From G020353115 sp964389685 (GTDB lineage Bacteria > Bacteroidota > Bacteroidia > Bacteroidales > VadinHA17), in contig CAYMFM010000020.1 in assembly GCA_964389685.1 (NCBI GenBank), forward strand, positions 1-54,615: 54,615 nucleotides of DNA, written 5' to 3'. The translations under genes were made by a program, and so were the position numbers. Below are positions 17,702 to 27,499 of this stretch, one piece after another (position 1 is the stretch's first letter; every line of letters starts with the position of its first letter). Below the pieces are notes generated by a model. That model saw nothing but the letters and a program-made list of their open reading frames with translations, did no database searches and was not told the origin of the DNA.

Positions 17702-18418
17702 CTATTTGGAGGACACTACTTTCCCTGAGCCGGAAATGGAGGCATCGATCATTGGATTCCCCGAATAGAATACTTTACCGCTTCCGGATATGCTTGCTTT
17801 TAAGGTGGAATTCACATGAACACGACAGGATCCTGATCCGCTAATCCTTACTGTAAAATCCTCTGCAGGCAGTTTCTCTGAATACAGGTTCCCGGAACCG
17901 GAGATGGATAGCTCGAGGTTTCTCAAGTTCCCTGATCCACTCAGGGTCACGTTCCCTGAACCGGAAATGCCAACGGTTGCATTCTCTGCTTTCAGGTCCT
18001 CCATGTTGATTTTTCCACTCCCACTGATCCTAAAAGAAATATCATCCGTTTCAATAGTGGATTCGGCGATGATATCACCCGATCCGGAGACGCTTAAACC
18101 TGTAATAACCGGAGCGGTAATATAAATCGTAACGCGTGGATAATTCGAAAACTTCCACGTATCATACCGTATGGTTAAATTTCCATTTTTAACCTCCGTC
18201 TCGATCTTCTCCAATACATTCTCCGGCCCTTCAATGATTACTTCCGTGATTGTACCCTGTTTAAGATAGAGATCAGCTGAAATACCCAGACCGATTTGTT
18301 CAAATGTTCCGACATCCCGTTTCTCCTTTTTCACATCTCCGTTCATGCTAAAACAAGAAGAAACCGAAAAGAGAATTATCAGAACCATCCATGGTGCATA
18401 CAAACTTTTTGCTTTCAT
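17702..18418 (-). CDS. DUF2807 (head GIN domain) lipoprotein
   Basis: A 238-residue exported protein. The signal sequence ends in VSSCFSMNG, giving a lipobox Cys at about residue 22. The rest is a DUF2807 beta-helix made of recurring ISGSGxxxx turns (at least nine copies of SGSG), a fold typical of surface-exposed Bacteroidota lipoproteins. The first 50 residues after the Cys match the start of GIN domains (FEQIGLGISADLYLKQG). Function unknown. Downstream of rimM on the same strand, convergent with tsaC. Confidence 0.88.
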   Translation of the reverse strand: MKAKSLYAPWMVLIILFSVSSCFSMNGDVKKEKRDVGTFEQIGLGISADLYLKQGTITEVIIEGPENVLEKIETEVKNGNLTIRYDTWKFSNYPRVTIYITAPVITGLSVSGSGDIIAESTIETDDISFRISGSGKINMEDLKAENATVGISGSGNVTLSGSGNLRNLELSISGSGNLYSEKLPAEDFTVRISGSGSCRVHVNSTLKASISGSGKVFYSGNPMIDASISGSGKVVSSK

Positions 18419-18481
18419 TTCGAAGTGTTTTTTCTAAAGACTCTGTTTTTTCATTCTGTGCTGCATTGCAATAAGATATAG

Positions 18482-19009
18482 TTACCAACCCGGGGCAATC
18501 AGTCCTTCAGGAAGATTCATATCGATCCGTTTCCGTTTCATATCGATCGATTCGATCAATTCCTCGTCAAACGGGATCAGAATTTCCTTCCCGTTACGAA
18601 GGATTTTCAGTACACTATTCTTTGGATAAATCAAGATCTCATCAATTTTACCGATCTCTCCTTCCCTTACTCCAACAAGGGTAAATCCAACCAGAACGGA
18701 AAGATCAAGCTCTTCGGCTTCCCGGGCAGCAAAATCCGGAAGGTTGGTGTACACGTTGCTATGAATCAACGCTTTTGCATCATCCATCTTATCCACCAGG
18801 TCAAATTTAACAATGGCTGATTCGGAACTTATTTTCTTTATTCCCGCTATAAAAAAAGGAATCCGTTGTCCATCGATTTCGATGAAAACGGATTTCAATT
18901 TACTTATGCTGGCATTGGTGGGATTATTGTTAAAATCAATCACCACTTCACCATCAACACCATATGTTTTACGAATTGTTCCAAGGAAATAGAATTTCTC
19001 CCCGGGCAT
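18482..19009 (-). CDS. rimM: 16S rRNA-processing protein RimM
   Basis: A 175-residue protein with the RimM N-terminal barrel (FYFLGTIRKTYGVDGEVVI) and the PRC-barrel C-terminal half (LVGFTLVGV...IGKIDEILIYPKNSVLKI...IPFDEELIESID). It assists late 30S maturation and binds ribosomal protein S19. It follows rpsP by 15 nt on the minus strand, the usual rpsP-rimM order; trmD and rplS are not next to it here. Confidence 0.95.
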   Translation of the reverse strand: MPGEKFYFLGTIRKTYGVDGEVVIDFNNNPTNASISKLKSVFIEIDGQRIPFFIAGIKKISSESAIVKFDLVDKMDDAKALIHSNVYTNLPDFAAREAEELDLSVLVGFTLVGVREGEIGKIDEILIYPKNSVLKILRNGKEILIPFDEELIESIDMKRKRIDMNLPEGLIAPGW

Positions 19010-19024
19010 GATCGGCGTATTGTA

Positions 19025-19897
19025 TTACTCTTTTTCAGTTTCCTTTTCCTGATTGGCAGCTTCCTCTTCGGATTTCTCCTCTTCCGTTGCTGCTTCCTTT
19101 TCTTCCGGCACCTTCTTTTCTTCCGCTGCTTCCTCTTCGGGTTTCTCNNNNNNNNNNNNNNNNNNNNNNNNNNNNNNNNNNNNNNNNNNNNNNNNNNNNN
19201 NNNNNNNNNNNNNNNNNNNNNNNNNNNNNNNNNNNNNNNNNNNNNNNTCTTCCGGCACCTTCTTTTCTTCCGCTGCTTCCTCTTCGGGTTTCTCCTCCTC
19301 TGTCTTCTCTTCAGCTGGTTTTTCTTCCTTCACTTCCGCTTTCGCCTCTTCGGCATGGGCAGCAGACTGCATCTCCTCCTTGGTTTCTTCTTTTTCCTGG
19401 CTTTCCTCAGAAGCTGCTTCTTTGGCTTCCTCTTCCAGTTCAGCATGTTTTTTAGCTATTTCCTGCGCTTTTTCCTCCCGGATCTTGGATTCGACTTCCA
19501 TCCGTTTTTTCTGTTCTGCTTCAACTCCTTCTCTGATCTTCTCCCTCTTAGCCTCGATTTTCGATCCTTTCTCTTTTAACCATGCTTCAAATCTCTGTTT
19601 GGCTTCTTCTTCGGGAAAAGCATTTTTCTTAACCCCTTCAAGGAGGTGTTTTTTCATTAACACCCCTTTATATGACAAAATAGCTCTACAGGTTTCTGTA
19701 GGTTGAGCGCCTTTTTGCAGCCATTCCAATGCTCTATCAAAATCAAGCTCAATAGTGGCAGGATTTGTATTTGGATCGTACATTCCTAACCGTTCTATGA
19801 ATCTGCCATCCCGTGGCGCCCTGCTATCAGCTATCACAATGTGATAATACGGTTTTCCCTTTCTCCCGTGTCTTGTTAATCTGATCTTTACAGGCAT
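19025..19897 (-). CDS. rpsP: 30S ribosomal protein S16 with long acidic tail (assembly gap inside)
   Basis: The first ~80 residues are S16 (MPVKIRLTRHGRKGKPYYHIVIADSRAP...). Beyond them is a long Glu/Lys/Ala-rich extension with a mid-basic segment (FEAWLKEKGSKIEAKREKIREG) and imperfect repeats of EEKPEEEAAEEKKVPE. As written the frame is 290 residues, but 34 are undefined because a 100-N gap lies inside. The gap is bordered by the same 47 nt on each side; collapsing it leaves the frame intact and gives 241 residues. Extended S16 tails are usual in Bacteroidota, though this one is longer than I would expect. Repeat number is uncertain. Confidence 0.9.
   Translation of the reverse strand: MPVKIRLTRHGRKGKPYYHIVIADSRAPRDGRFIERLGMYDPNTNPATIELDFDRALEWLQKGAQPTETCRAILSYKGVLMKKHLLEGVKKNAFPEEEAKQRFEAWLKEKGSKIEAKREKIREGVEAEQKKRMEVESKIREEKAQEIAKKHAELEEEAKEAASEESQEKEETKEEMQSAAHAEEAKAEVKEEKPAEEKTEEEKPEEEAAEEKKVPEXXXXXXXXXXXXXXXXXXXXXXXXXXXXXXXXXXEKPEEEAAEEKKVPEEKEAATEEEKSEEEAANQEKETEKE
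19148..19247. other. 100-N assembly gap with duplicated flanks
   Basis: Exactly 100 N. The 47 nt before it (19101-19147) are identical to the 47 nt after it (19248-19294). That is the pattern of two contigs with overlapping ends joined by a scaffolder, so missing sequence need not exist. The overlap is itself part of the repetitive S16 tail, so true repeat copy number is unresolved. Confidence 0.9.
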
Positions 19898-20150
19898 ACG
19901 TTACGCTTTCTAATTAATCCTACGTTAAATTTTTGTGGGTGCAAATATATAATTTATTTCCCGATAAGAAAGATTTTTATATCGATTTTCGCAGAAGAGC
20001 TGAAATGCTTTGTTTTCAGCAGACAGGTTGCGAATTTTTCCAATAGTTTTCAACACATCTGCATTTGTCCTGCGATTTCCTTAAATTTACACCACGTACA
20101 TCCGTTACATTTTTTTTTACTTAATGGCCTTATTGTTTGGTAGTTAGAGC

Positions 20151-23100
20151 ATGAATGAGTTTGTCCATTTACACGTACACACACAATACTCGATTCTGGA
20201 TGGGGCTTCCAGTATATCCGGACTGATCCATAAAGCCAAAGAGGATGGAATGAATGCAGTGGCAATTACGGATCATGGAAATATGTTTGGGGTTAAGGAA
20301 TTTCATAATCTTGCCAAACGAAACGGGCTCAAACCCATCATTGGTTGTGAAGTGTATGTTGCAAAAAACAGCCGGTTTGACCGAACGGAAAAAGAAGACC
20401 GGAGTGGAGATCATCTCCTCCTGCTGGCAAAAAACAACACCGGATACCATAACCTGATTAAGCTGGTATCATACGCCTGGATTGACGGGCATTATTACAA
20501 GCCCCGGATCGACAAAGAGCTTCTTCAGAAGTATCATGATGGGATCATTGTTTCATCTGCATGCCTTGGGGGTGAGATTCCACAGGCAATCATGAATAAA
20601 GGAGAGGAGAAAGCCAGAGAACTTGTACTGGAGTACAAAAAATTATTTGACGAAGATTTTTACCTGGAATTGCAGCGACATAAAACGGGAGATCCGGTGA
20701 CAGATAAGGATGTATACGAACGCCAGGAACAGGTTAATCAGGTATTGGTAAAATTTTCCAGAGAACTTGACATACCTGTAATCGCCACGAATGATGTGCA
20801 CTTCATCAATGAGGAAGATGCGGAGGCACATGACCGGTTAATTTGCCTGAACACAGCCTCCGATCTTGATGATCCGTCACGCCTGCGGTATACCAAACAG
20901 GAATTTTTTAAGACCCGGGAGGAGATGAACCTTCTTTTTGCAGATATCCCTGAAGCCCTGGAAAACACCCAAAAACTTGCGGATAAAATTGAGAATTACA
21001 AGTTAAACCAGGAACTCATCATGCCGGACTTTCCTCTTCCTGAAGGATTTAAGGATGAAGATGAGTACCTGAGGCACCTGACCTATGAAGGGGCAAAATT
21101 CAGGTATGGTGAAATATCGGATTCCCTAAAAGAAAGAATTGAGTTTGAACTGTCGGTAATAAAAAAAATGGGGTATCCCGGGTATTTCCTCATTGTACAG
21201 GATTTTCTGAATGAGGCAAGGAATATGAATGTCTCCGTCGGACCCGGCCGTGGCTCAGCAGCCGGTTCTGTAGTTGCCTATTGTACACAGATAACGGATA
21301 TTGATCCGTTAAAGTACAACCTTCTGTTCGAGCGCTTTCTCAATCCGGACAGGATATCGATGCCTGATATTGATATTGATTTTGATGAAGATGGACGGGA
21401 GCAGGTGTTGAAATACGTGGTAAAAAAATATGGAATGAACCGGGTTGCTCATATCATTACCTTCGGTACCATGGCTGCAAAAATGGCCATACGGGATGTA
21501 GCCCGTGTTCAGAAACTTCCGCTTCCGGAGGCAGATCGTCTGGCAAAATTAGTTCCGGAAAAACCAGGAATTACTCTTTCTCAGGCATACAGAGAAGTTA
21601 GAGACCTCCAGGATGCTAAGAAAGCCGGGAGCAAACTGGTTGCCGACACCTTGAAATACGCTGAAACCCTTGAAGGTTCAGTTCGCCATACCGGCATACA
21701 TGCCTGTGGAGTGATCATTAGCCGGGATGACCTGATAGAACACATCCCGATATGTACATCCAAAGATTCCGATCTCTTTGTTACACAGTACGATGGGAAT
21801 CATGTCGAAGATATCGGGATGCTAAAGATGGACTTTCTGGGACTGAAAACCCTTTCCATCATTAAAGATGCCGTTGATAATATCCGTGATTCAAAGAAAA
21901 TCGAGTTGGATATCAAAAACATACCCCTGAATGATGCCAAAACGTATGAGCTCTATAGCAGGGGTGAAACAACCGGACTCTTTCAGTTTGAATCCCGCGG
22001 GATGAAAAAATACCTCAAAGAGTTGAAACCCAACCGGTTTGAAGATCTGATTGCCATGAATGCACTCTACCGGCCGGGCCCAATGGAGCATATACCCTCC
22101 TTCATTAACCGCAAACACGGCAAGGAGAAAATAGATTATGAGTTGCCCGTCATGAATCAATACCTGGAAGATACATATGGAATAACGGTCTATCAGGAAC
22201 AGGTTATGCAACTATCTCAGGCAATGGCAGGATTTACAAGAGGTGAAGCGGATTCACTCAGAAAAGCCATGGGGAAGAAACAGAAACGGGTAATGGATGA
22301 AATGAAGGAGAAATTCATGGAGGGGTGTCTGAAGAATGGCTATGAAATGCGTGTTTTGGAAAAAATCTGGCAGGATTGGGAGGCATTTGCACAATATGCC
22401 TTCAATAAATCACATTCAACCTGTTATGCCTATTTATCTTACCAGACTGCCTATCTCAAAGCACACTATCCTGCTGAGTTTATGGCAGCCGTTTTAAGCA
22501 GGAATATCAGTGATCTGAAAAAGATCACCACCTTCATTGACGAAACAAAACGAATGGGAATTTCCGTTCTGAGTCCTGATGTCGACGAAAGCAATATCAA
22601 GTTTACAGTAAATAAGGAAGGCGATATCCGCTTTGGTCTGGGAGCAATCAAAGGCGTCGGGGAGAATGCAGCCGAGCACATCATGACAGAGAGAAAAAAG
22701 AATGGCCCATACAGGGATATCTTTCACTTCGTCGAACGAATCAACCTTTCAACAGTCAATAAAAAAAGCATGGAAGCACTTGCTATGGCCGGTGCTTTTG
22801 ACAGTTTCAGGGAACCACAACGCGGACAGTTCTTTTTAACCGATAAAAAAGGGTTGACTTTTATTGAAAACCTGGTACGGTATGGGAATAAGGTTCAGTT
22901 TGAAAAAAGTACCTCCCAGCAATCCCTGTTTGGAGATACGGGTGGTATTGACCTTACAAAACCCGAAATACCACAGGGTGAAGAGTGGCCAAAACTGGAA
23001 CGCTTGAAAAAAGAAAAAGAGACCATCGGGATCTTCCTTTCAGCCCATCCATTGGATGACTTTACCATGGAGATTCAAAACTTTTGTAATGCTTCATTAG

Positions 23101-23636
23101 CTGATTTTCAGAATATCAATGAATTAAACGGTAAGGAGTTGACTGTTGCCGGTATTGTTACCGATGTGAAAATCGGAACAACCAAGAATGGCAGACCCTA
23201 TGGAACAATGAGCATACAGGATTATACAGACTCCTTACGTCTTGCCCTGTTTAACACTGATTTTATCAATTTTAGCAAGTATTTTGCACCCGGATATTCC
23301 CTCCTTGTAAAGGGAAAAGTTCTCCCTAATCCGTTCCGGGATAATGAACTGGAGTTTAAAATCAAACAAATTAATCTTCTTTCAGAAATAAGGGATGAAC
23401 TCATTCATACAGTTTCCATAAAAATCCCGTTGCGGATTATTACACCTGAATTCATCGATACAATCGATACCCTATCGGGTTCAGGTAAAGGTCATGTTAA
23501 ACTAAAGGTTTATGTCTATAATCCCGATGATAAAATAAGTATTGGCATGTTTTCCAGAAACCGGAAAATAAACCTCTCCGATCAGTTTATACAATTCCTT
23601 GAAGAAAATCCGGACATTGAATTTACAGTTAATTGA
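20151..23636 (+). CDS. dnaE: DNA polymerase III alpha subunit
   Basis: 1161 residues, the replicative polymerase. The PHP domain starts at once (FVHLHVHTQYSILDGAS and AITDHGNMFG). The polymerase core has GPGRGSAAGS and the catalytic acidic PDIDIDFDEDGR with D406 and D408; a further core motif is the FNKSHSTCYAYLSYQTAYLKAHYP stretch. Helix-hairpin-helix and an OB-fold (ELTVAGIVTDVKIG) are C-terminal. Length matches DnaE rather than PolC; no exonuclease insertion is seen, so proofreading would need a separate subunit. ATG 20151 directly opens the PHP domain. Confidence 0.97.
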   Translation: MNEFVHLHVHTQYSILDGASSISGLIHKAKEDGMNAVAITDHGNMFGVKEFHNLAKRNGLKPIIGCEVYVAKNSRFDRTEKEDRSGDHLLLLAKNNTGYHNLIKLVSYAWIDGHYYKPRIDKELLQKYHDGIIVSSACLGGEIPQAIMNKGEEKARELVLEYKKLFDEDFYLELQRHKTGDPVTDKDVYERQEQVNQVLVKFSRELDIPVIATNDVHFINEEDAEAHDRLICLNTASDLDDPSRLRYTKQEFFKTREEMNLLFADIPEALENTQKLADKIENYKLNQELIMPDFPLPEGFKDEDEYLRHLTYEGAKFRYGEISDSLKERIEFELSVIKKMGYPGYFLIVQDFLNEARNMNVSVGPGRGSAAGSVVAYCTQITDIDPLKYNLLFERFLNPDRISMPDIDIDFDEDGREQVLKYVVKKYGMNRVAHIITFGTMAAKMAIRDVARVQKLPLPEADRLAKLVPEKPGITLSQAYREVRDLQDAKKAGSKLVADTLKYAETLEGSVRHTGIHACGVIISRDDLIEHIPICTSKDSDLFVTQYDGNHVEDIGMLKMDFLGLKTLSIIKDAVDNIRDSKKIELDIKNIPLNDAKTYELYSRGETTGLFQFESRGMKKYLKELKPNRFEDLIAMNALYRPGPMEHIPSFINRKHGKEKIDYELPVMNQYLEDTYGITVYQEQVMQLSQAMAGFTRGEADSLRKAMGKKQKRVMDEMKEKFMEGCLKNGYEMRVLEKIWQDWEAFAQYAFNKSHSTCYAYLSYQTAYLKAHYPAEFMAAVLSRNISDLKKITTFIDETKRMGISVLSPDVDESNIKFTVNKEGDIRFGLGAIKGVGENAAEHIMTERKKNGPYRDIFHFVERINLSTVNKKSMEALAMAGAFDSFREPQRGQFFLTDKKGLTFIENLVRYGNKVQFEKSTSQQSLFGDTGGIDLTKPEIPQGEEWPKLERLKKEKETIGIFLSAHPLDDFTMEIQNFCNASLADFQNINELNGKELTVAGIVTDVKIGTTKNGRPYGTMSIQDYTDSLRLALFNTDFINFSKYFAPGYSLLVKGKVLPNPFRDNELEFKIKQINLLSEIRDELIHTVSIKIPLRIITPEFIDTIDTLSGSGKGHVKLKVYVYNPDDKISIGMFSRNRKINLSDQFIQFLEENPDIEFTVN

Positions 23637-23645
23637 CTATATTTG
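23617..23645 (+). promoter_or_regulatory. Candidate trxA promoter
   Basis: TATATTTG (23638-23645) fits the TAnnTTTG -7 consensus, and TTG at 23617-23619 lies 18 nt upstream as a -33 element. The start codon of trxA is 70 nt downstream. The -33 element falls inside the end of dnaE, so trxA probably has its own start. Confidence 0.5.
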
Positions 23646-23715
23646 CGCCAAATTTCAGGGACCAATCAAAGTGCCTGTTGTAGATTTAGATTGCATAATT
23701 TAAAATTTTCAACGC

Positions 23716-24033
23716 ATGACAATAGAAGTTACCGATGCCAATTTCGATGAAATTGTATTGAAGTCAGATAAACCTGTTATCGTTGATTTCTGGGCCGAAT
23801 GGTGTGGGCCTTGCAGGATGGTCGGACCGATTATAAGTGAGCTCTCTCAGGAATATAATGGGAAAGCACTTTTTACCAAACTGGATGTCGATAGCAATCC
23901 AGGGGTGTCGGCAAAATTTGGCATCCGGAACATTCCCACCGTTCTGTTTTTTAAAAATGGTGAGATTGCAGATAAACAGGTGGGAGCAGTTCCAAAAAGC
24001 AATCTGGAAGCCAAGCTTCAGGTATTGATTTGA
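23716..24033 (+). CDS. trxA: Thioredoxin
   Basis: A 105-residue cytoplasmic thioredoxin with no signal peptide. The active site WCGPC has its redox cysteines at 30 and 33; cis-Pro is in IRNIPTVLFF. Full-length canonical TrxA. Downstream of dnaE with its own likely promoter. Reduces ribonucleotide reductase, methionine sulfoxide reductases and similar partners. Confidence 0.96.
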   Translation: MTIEVTDANFDEIVLKSDKPVIVDFWAEWCGPCRMVGPIISELSQEYNGKALFTKLDVDSNPGVSAKFGIRNIPTVLFFKNGEIADKQVGAVPKSNLEAKLQVLI

Positions 24034-24071
24034 TTTAGTTTCCCAAAATAAGAATTATCAACTGCACAATT

Positions 24072-24085
24072 AACCCGTCAGGGTT
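24072..24085. terminator. Weak hairpin between convergent trxA and sensor gene
   Basis: AACCC-GTCA-GGGTT forms a 5-bp stem with a tetraloop followed by TT on the plus strand. It sits between two converging genes and could end either transcript. The stem is short. Confidence 0.3.
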
Positions 24086-24133
24086 TTCCGGTGGAACGAT
24101 TATCTCCTGTATTTTGCAAAAAAGCAAAGGGGA

Positions 24134-27100
24134 CTATTGAACCCGGGTTCCAATAAACAGAATATCATCGACCTGAGGATGATCACCCTTCCACTCCTCA
24201 ATGGCGTTATCGAGATGTTCCTTCTGCTCCTGCATGGACAGATCCTGAATCTCTTTGAGTATGTTTTTTACAGCCCTCGCTTTTAGTTTTTTACCGCCTT
24301 CCCCACCAAATTGATCGGCATACCCATCAGAAAATATATAGGTAGTATCACCCGGCTTCAGTTTAATTTTGTGATTGGCAAATTTCTGGCCCACCTTAGT
24401 AGAAGTTCGGCCGATGGAAAAACGGTCTCCCTTGATCTCCTTTAATTCTCCATCTCGTATCATATAGAGAGGATTATATGCTCCGGCAAATTCCAACTCC
24501 TTTGTCGTAAAATCAAATACCATCAGAGCAATATCCATTCCATCCTTGACCTCATCCTCCTCGGTTTGCTGTTGCAGGGTACTCGCCACTTCGTCATTCA
24601 ATTGATCCAGGATATCAGCCGGACGAAGGAAGCCATACTCCTTTACGATCTTGTTCAGGGAATTGTGCCCGATAATAGACATAAAAGCCCCGGGGACCCC
24701 ATGCCCTGTACAGTCAACAGCAGCCATTACCTGCTTTGTCTCTGTCATCGCCAGCCAGTAAAAATCACCACTCACAATGTCTTTTGGTTTAAAGAGGATA
24801 AACGTTTCTGCAAATGAATTCTCAGGAGGTAAGATGGCATTCTGGATTCTTTTAGCATACTTGATACTATCGGTTATGTCTTTATTCTTCTCCTCCAGCT
24901 CCTTACTTTTCTGTACCACCTCAGCCGTTCTGATGGCAACCTTTTCTTCCAGTATTTTATTCTCGCGTATCAGGTTACTTTCCCGGATCTTTATGTAGAC
25001 AAAAACCCCTAAAAAGACAATGATTACACAGCTCAGGATAAACCACCAGGTTGCGTAGAATGGGGGTGTTATGGCAAAATGATAACTGATGGGTTCTGTA
25101 TTCCAGACACCTGCATTATTCTCAGCTTTCACCTGGAATGTATATCGGTTTGGTGGCAGTGCCGAATAGATTGCTCTGGTTTGTCTGGTAACGGGTCTCC
25201 ACTCATCCTCTGCTCCCACCAATCTAACCTGATATTTTACCGCATCAGGATTTGTCATACAGATACTGTAGTAATCAAACACGATAGACTTCTCGGTATG
25301 GTTAAGTTTCATGTTTGGTATCATTTCACGGCTTTCATAATTAACCTGCATTCCCTTGATGTGAGTAAGGGGTTCAAGTTCTTTCCTTTGCTGCCGTTCT
25401 GGATAGTACCGGGTTACTCCATCTGCAGTTCCGAACCACATATTCCCATCTTTATCCCGATAAGAAGCATGATCTTTTGTTTCTATACCAACGTAACCGT
25501 TTCTCCTGGTAAAGGTGAACATTTTCTGTTCTGCCTGGATGTATTTGTTTAATCCCTTGTTCGTCCCGATATAGATATTATTAGCATGATCAACATCCAC
25601 CACGGTGATGTTATTTGAAAGCAGACCATCCGATTGTGTGATAAAAAAGGATATGGAATCGTTATCATACATATAAAGACCCGAGCTTGTTCCAATCCAG
25701 ATTTTGCTATCCAGGTCCTCGATAATCGATAGCGGTATGATTTCATCTCCCAGGGTTATGATTTCGAACTGATCATTCTCCGGGTTATATTTTGTCAATC
25801 CTTTTTTCTGATCTGATCCAATCCAGAGTGATCCTTTTGAATCACAATAAAGTGATTTGATATTGTTCCCGGCAAGCCCATCAATCTGAGTATACATTCT
25901 GCCCTCCTTCCGGTCGATATCCCAAAATCCAAGGCCATAGAATGTTCCTATCCATAAGTGATTTTCATGATCTACCTCCAGGGCTTTAACATGTTGTTCT
26001 GTAGGCCTGTAAAGGTTCCTGTTCAGATAGGAATCATACACAAACTCACCGGAGGCAGGGATATATTGGAATATACCATCACCATCAGTACCGATCCAAA
26101 TGGTCCCGTTCAAGTCTTCCCTAATAAACCGTATTTTATCACCAATCGATTTGTTTTCATGATTAAAGTAGGTGAAGTTTTTGCCCTTAGACCGGTTGGG
26201 ATTCAGCAGGGATACTCCCTGATTTGTTCCGAACCAGAAATTGCCCTTTTGATCCTGATGGATAGCCCATACACTTTCATCACCCAGTCCATCCGATGCA
26301 GTGTATGTGATAAACTGTTCTCCTTTGAATATACTTAATCCCCGATCCTGGCTTCCAATCAACATATTCCCTTCTTTGTCTTCAATAATGTATTTGACAA
26401 AATCATCGGGCAAACCATTTTCTGTATTGTAGGATTTAAGATTGGAGTCATGAATAACTGTGATTCCACCACCAAAAGTACCAACCCATATATTTCCTCG
26501 ACTATCTTCGGTTACATAGGTAACCCAGTTTTTAGCAAGACCATCTCGTTTATCATATATTTGAATGGAATCTACTTGCTTGTCATATTTATACAAACCG
26601 CCATTATAGGTTCCAAACCACCAGTTCCCCCGGCTATCTTCAAACATGGTTGTTTTAATCCAATACCTGGTCAATCCTTCAAGCAGGAGTGATTTGAATC
26701 TATTCTCTACTGGATCAAATCGTTTAATGCCAATATCGGTCAGGCAGAACAATCCGGAATCTTTACTGGAGCAGGTCCCGAAAACAATATCACTCAATCC
26801 TTCTCGTCCTGCAAAATGGTCAACCTTCATGGTTTGTTCTTTATCCTTATTCCGGGTAATCCGGAGTGCTCCCGAGCCGGAGGTNNNNNNNNNNNNNNNN
26901 NNNNNNNNNNNNNNNNNNNNNNNNNNNNNNNNNNNNNNNNNNNNNNNNNNNNNNNNNNNNNNNNNNNNNNNNNNNNNNNNNNNNTGGTTTGTTCTTTATC
27001 CTTATTCCGGGTAATCCGGAGTGCTCCCGAGCCGGAGGTAGTAAGCCAGATCGTTCCTTCCTCAGGTTCGGTAATGGAGGTTACATCCCCTTTTATTTCA

Positions 27101-27489
27101 ATGGTATCAAAGCGTAAGATCCTGAAATTATTCCCGTCGTATAAGGTCACGCCCCCATCAAGGTGACCGAACCAGAGATCGCCATTTGAATCTTCCAACA
27201 GTGAAAAGACTCCATTATCGGCCATTCCATTCACGGAGGAGAAGTTCTCAAACTCAAATCCATTAAACCGGGATACACCGCTTTCGGTTCCCAACCAGAT
27301 ATAATCCCTTTTATCCTGGAGAATGGAATAGACTTTTGAAGAGCTCAATCCTTCCTGAACACCATAGTTATCAAAATAAAACGATTGGGGTGTTACCGGA
27401 AGCGTTAGAAACAGGAATCCATAAAAAAAAATTATTCGCCAGGTGAAGCGAATAATTCTTTTAAGGCGAAGAGATCGATTCGTCATCAT
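24134..27489 (-). CDS. Two-component-type beta-propeller sensor with SpoIIE/PP2C phosphatase output (split by assembly gap)
   Basis: As written it appears as two frames, 26827-27489 and 24134-26830. The 100-N gap is flanked by an identical 55 nt; removing the N and one copy joins them in frame, giving 1066 residues. Order: an N-terminal signal/membrane segment (~14-35), many Reg_prop propeller repeats with IWLGT/WFGT motifs (to ~650), a Y_Y_Y domain (RYTFQVKAENNAGVW), a membrane helix (WWFILSCVIIVFLGVFVYI), a coiled coil, and a SpoIIE phosphatase (VSGDFYW, VDCTGHGVPGAFM, SDGYADQFGG). A periplasmic signal would control a cytoplasmic Ser/Thr phosphatase, usually acting on an anti-sigma antagonist. 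It follows the TPR-caspase gene by 10 nt. Confidence 0.88.
26885..26984. other. 100-N assembly gap with duplicated flanks
   Basis: Exactly 100 N. The 55 nt at 26830-26884 are identical to the 55 nt at 26985-27039. 100+55=155 is not a multiple of three, so the false gap breaks the reading frame of the sensor gene and creates a spurious Met at 26830. Confidence 0.92.
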
Positions 27490-27499
27490 ACAGAGCTAT

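Noticed and set aside
17702..18418. Repeated SGSG units as a DNA repeat or CRISPR-like array
   Set aside because: They are codon-level repeats of a beta-helix protein; spacing and DNA sequence vary and there are no spacers.
18866..19579. Large plus-strand frame rich in Phe and Leu opposite rpsP and rimM
   Set aside because: It is the antisense shadow of the Glu/Lys-rich S16 tail and includes undefined residues from the gap.
26827..27489. Two separate sensor genes (220 and 898 residues)
   Set aside because: The split is caused by a gap flanked by the same 55 nt; collapsing it gives a single frame.
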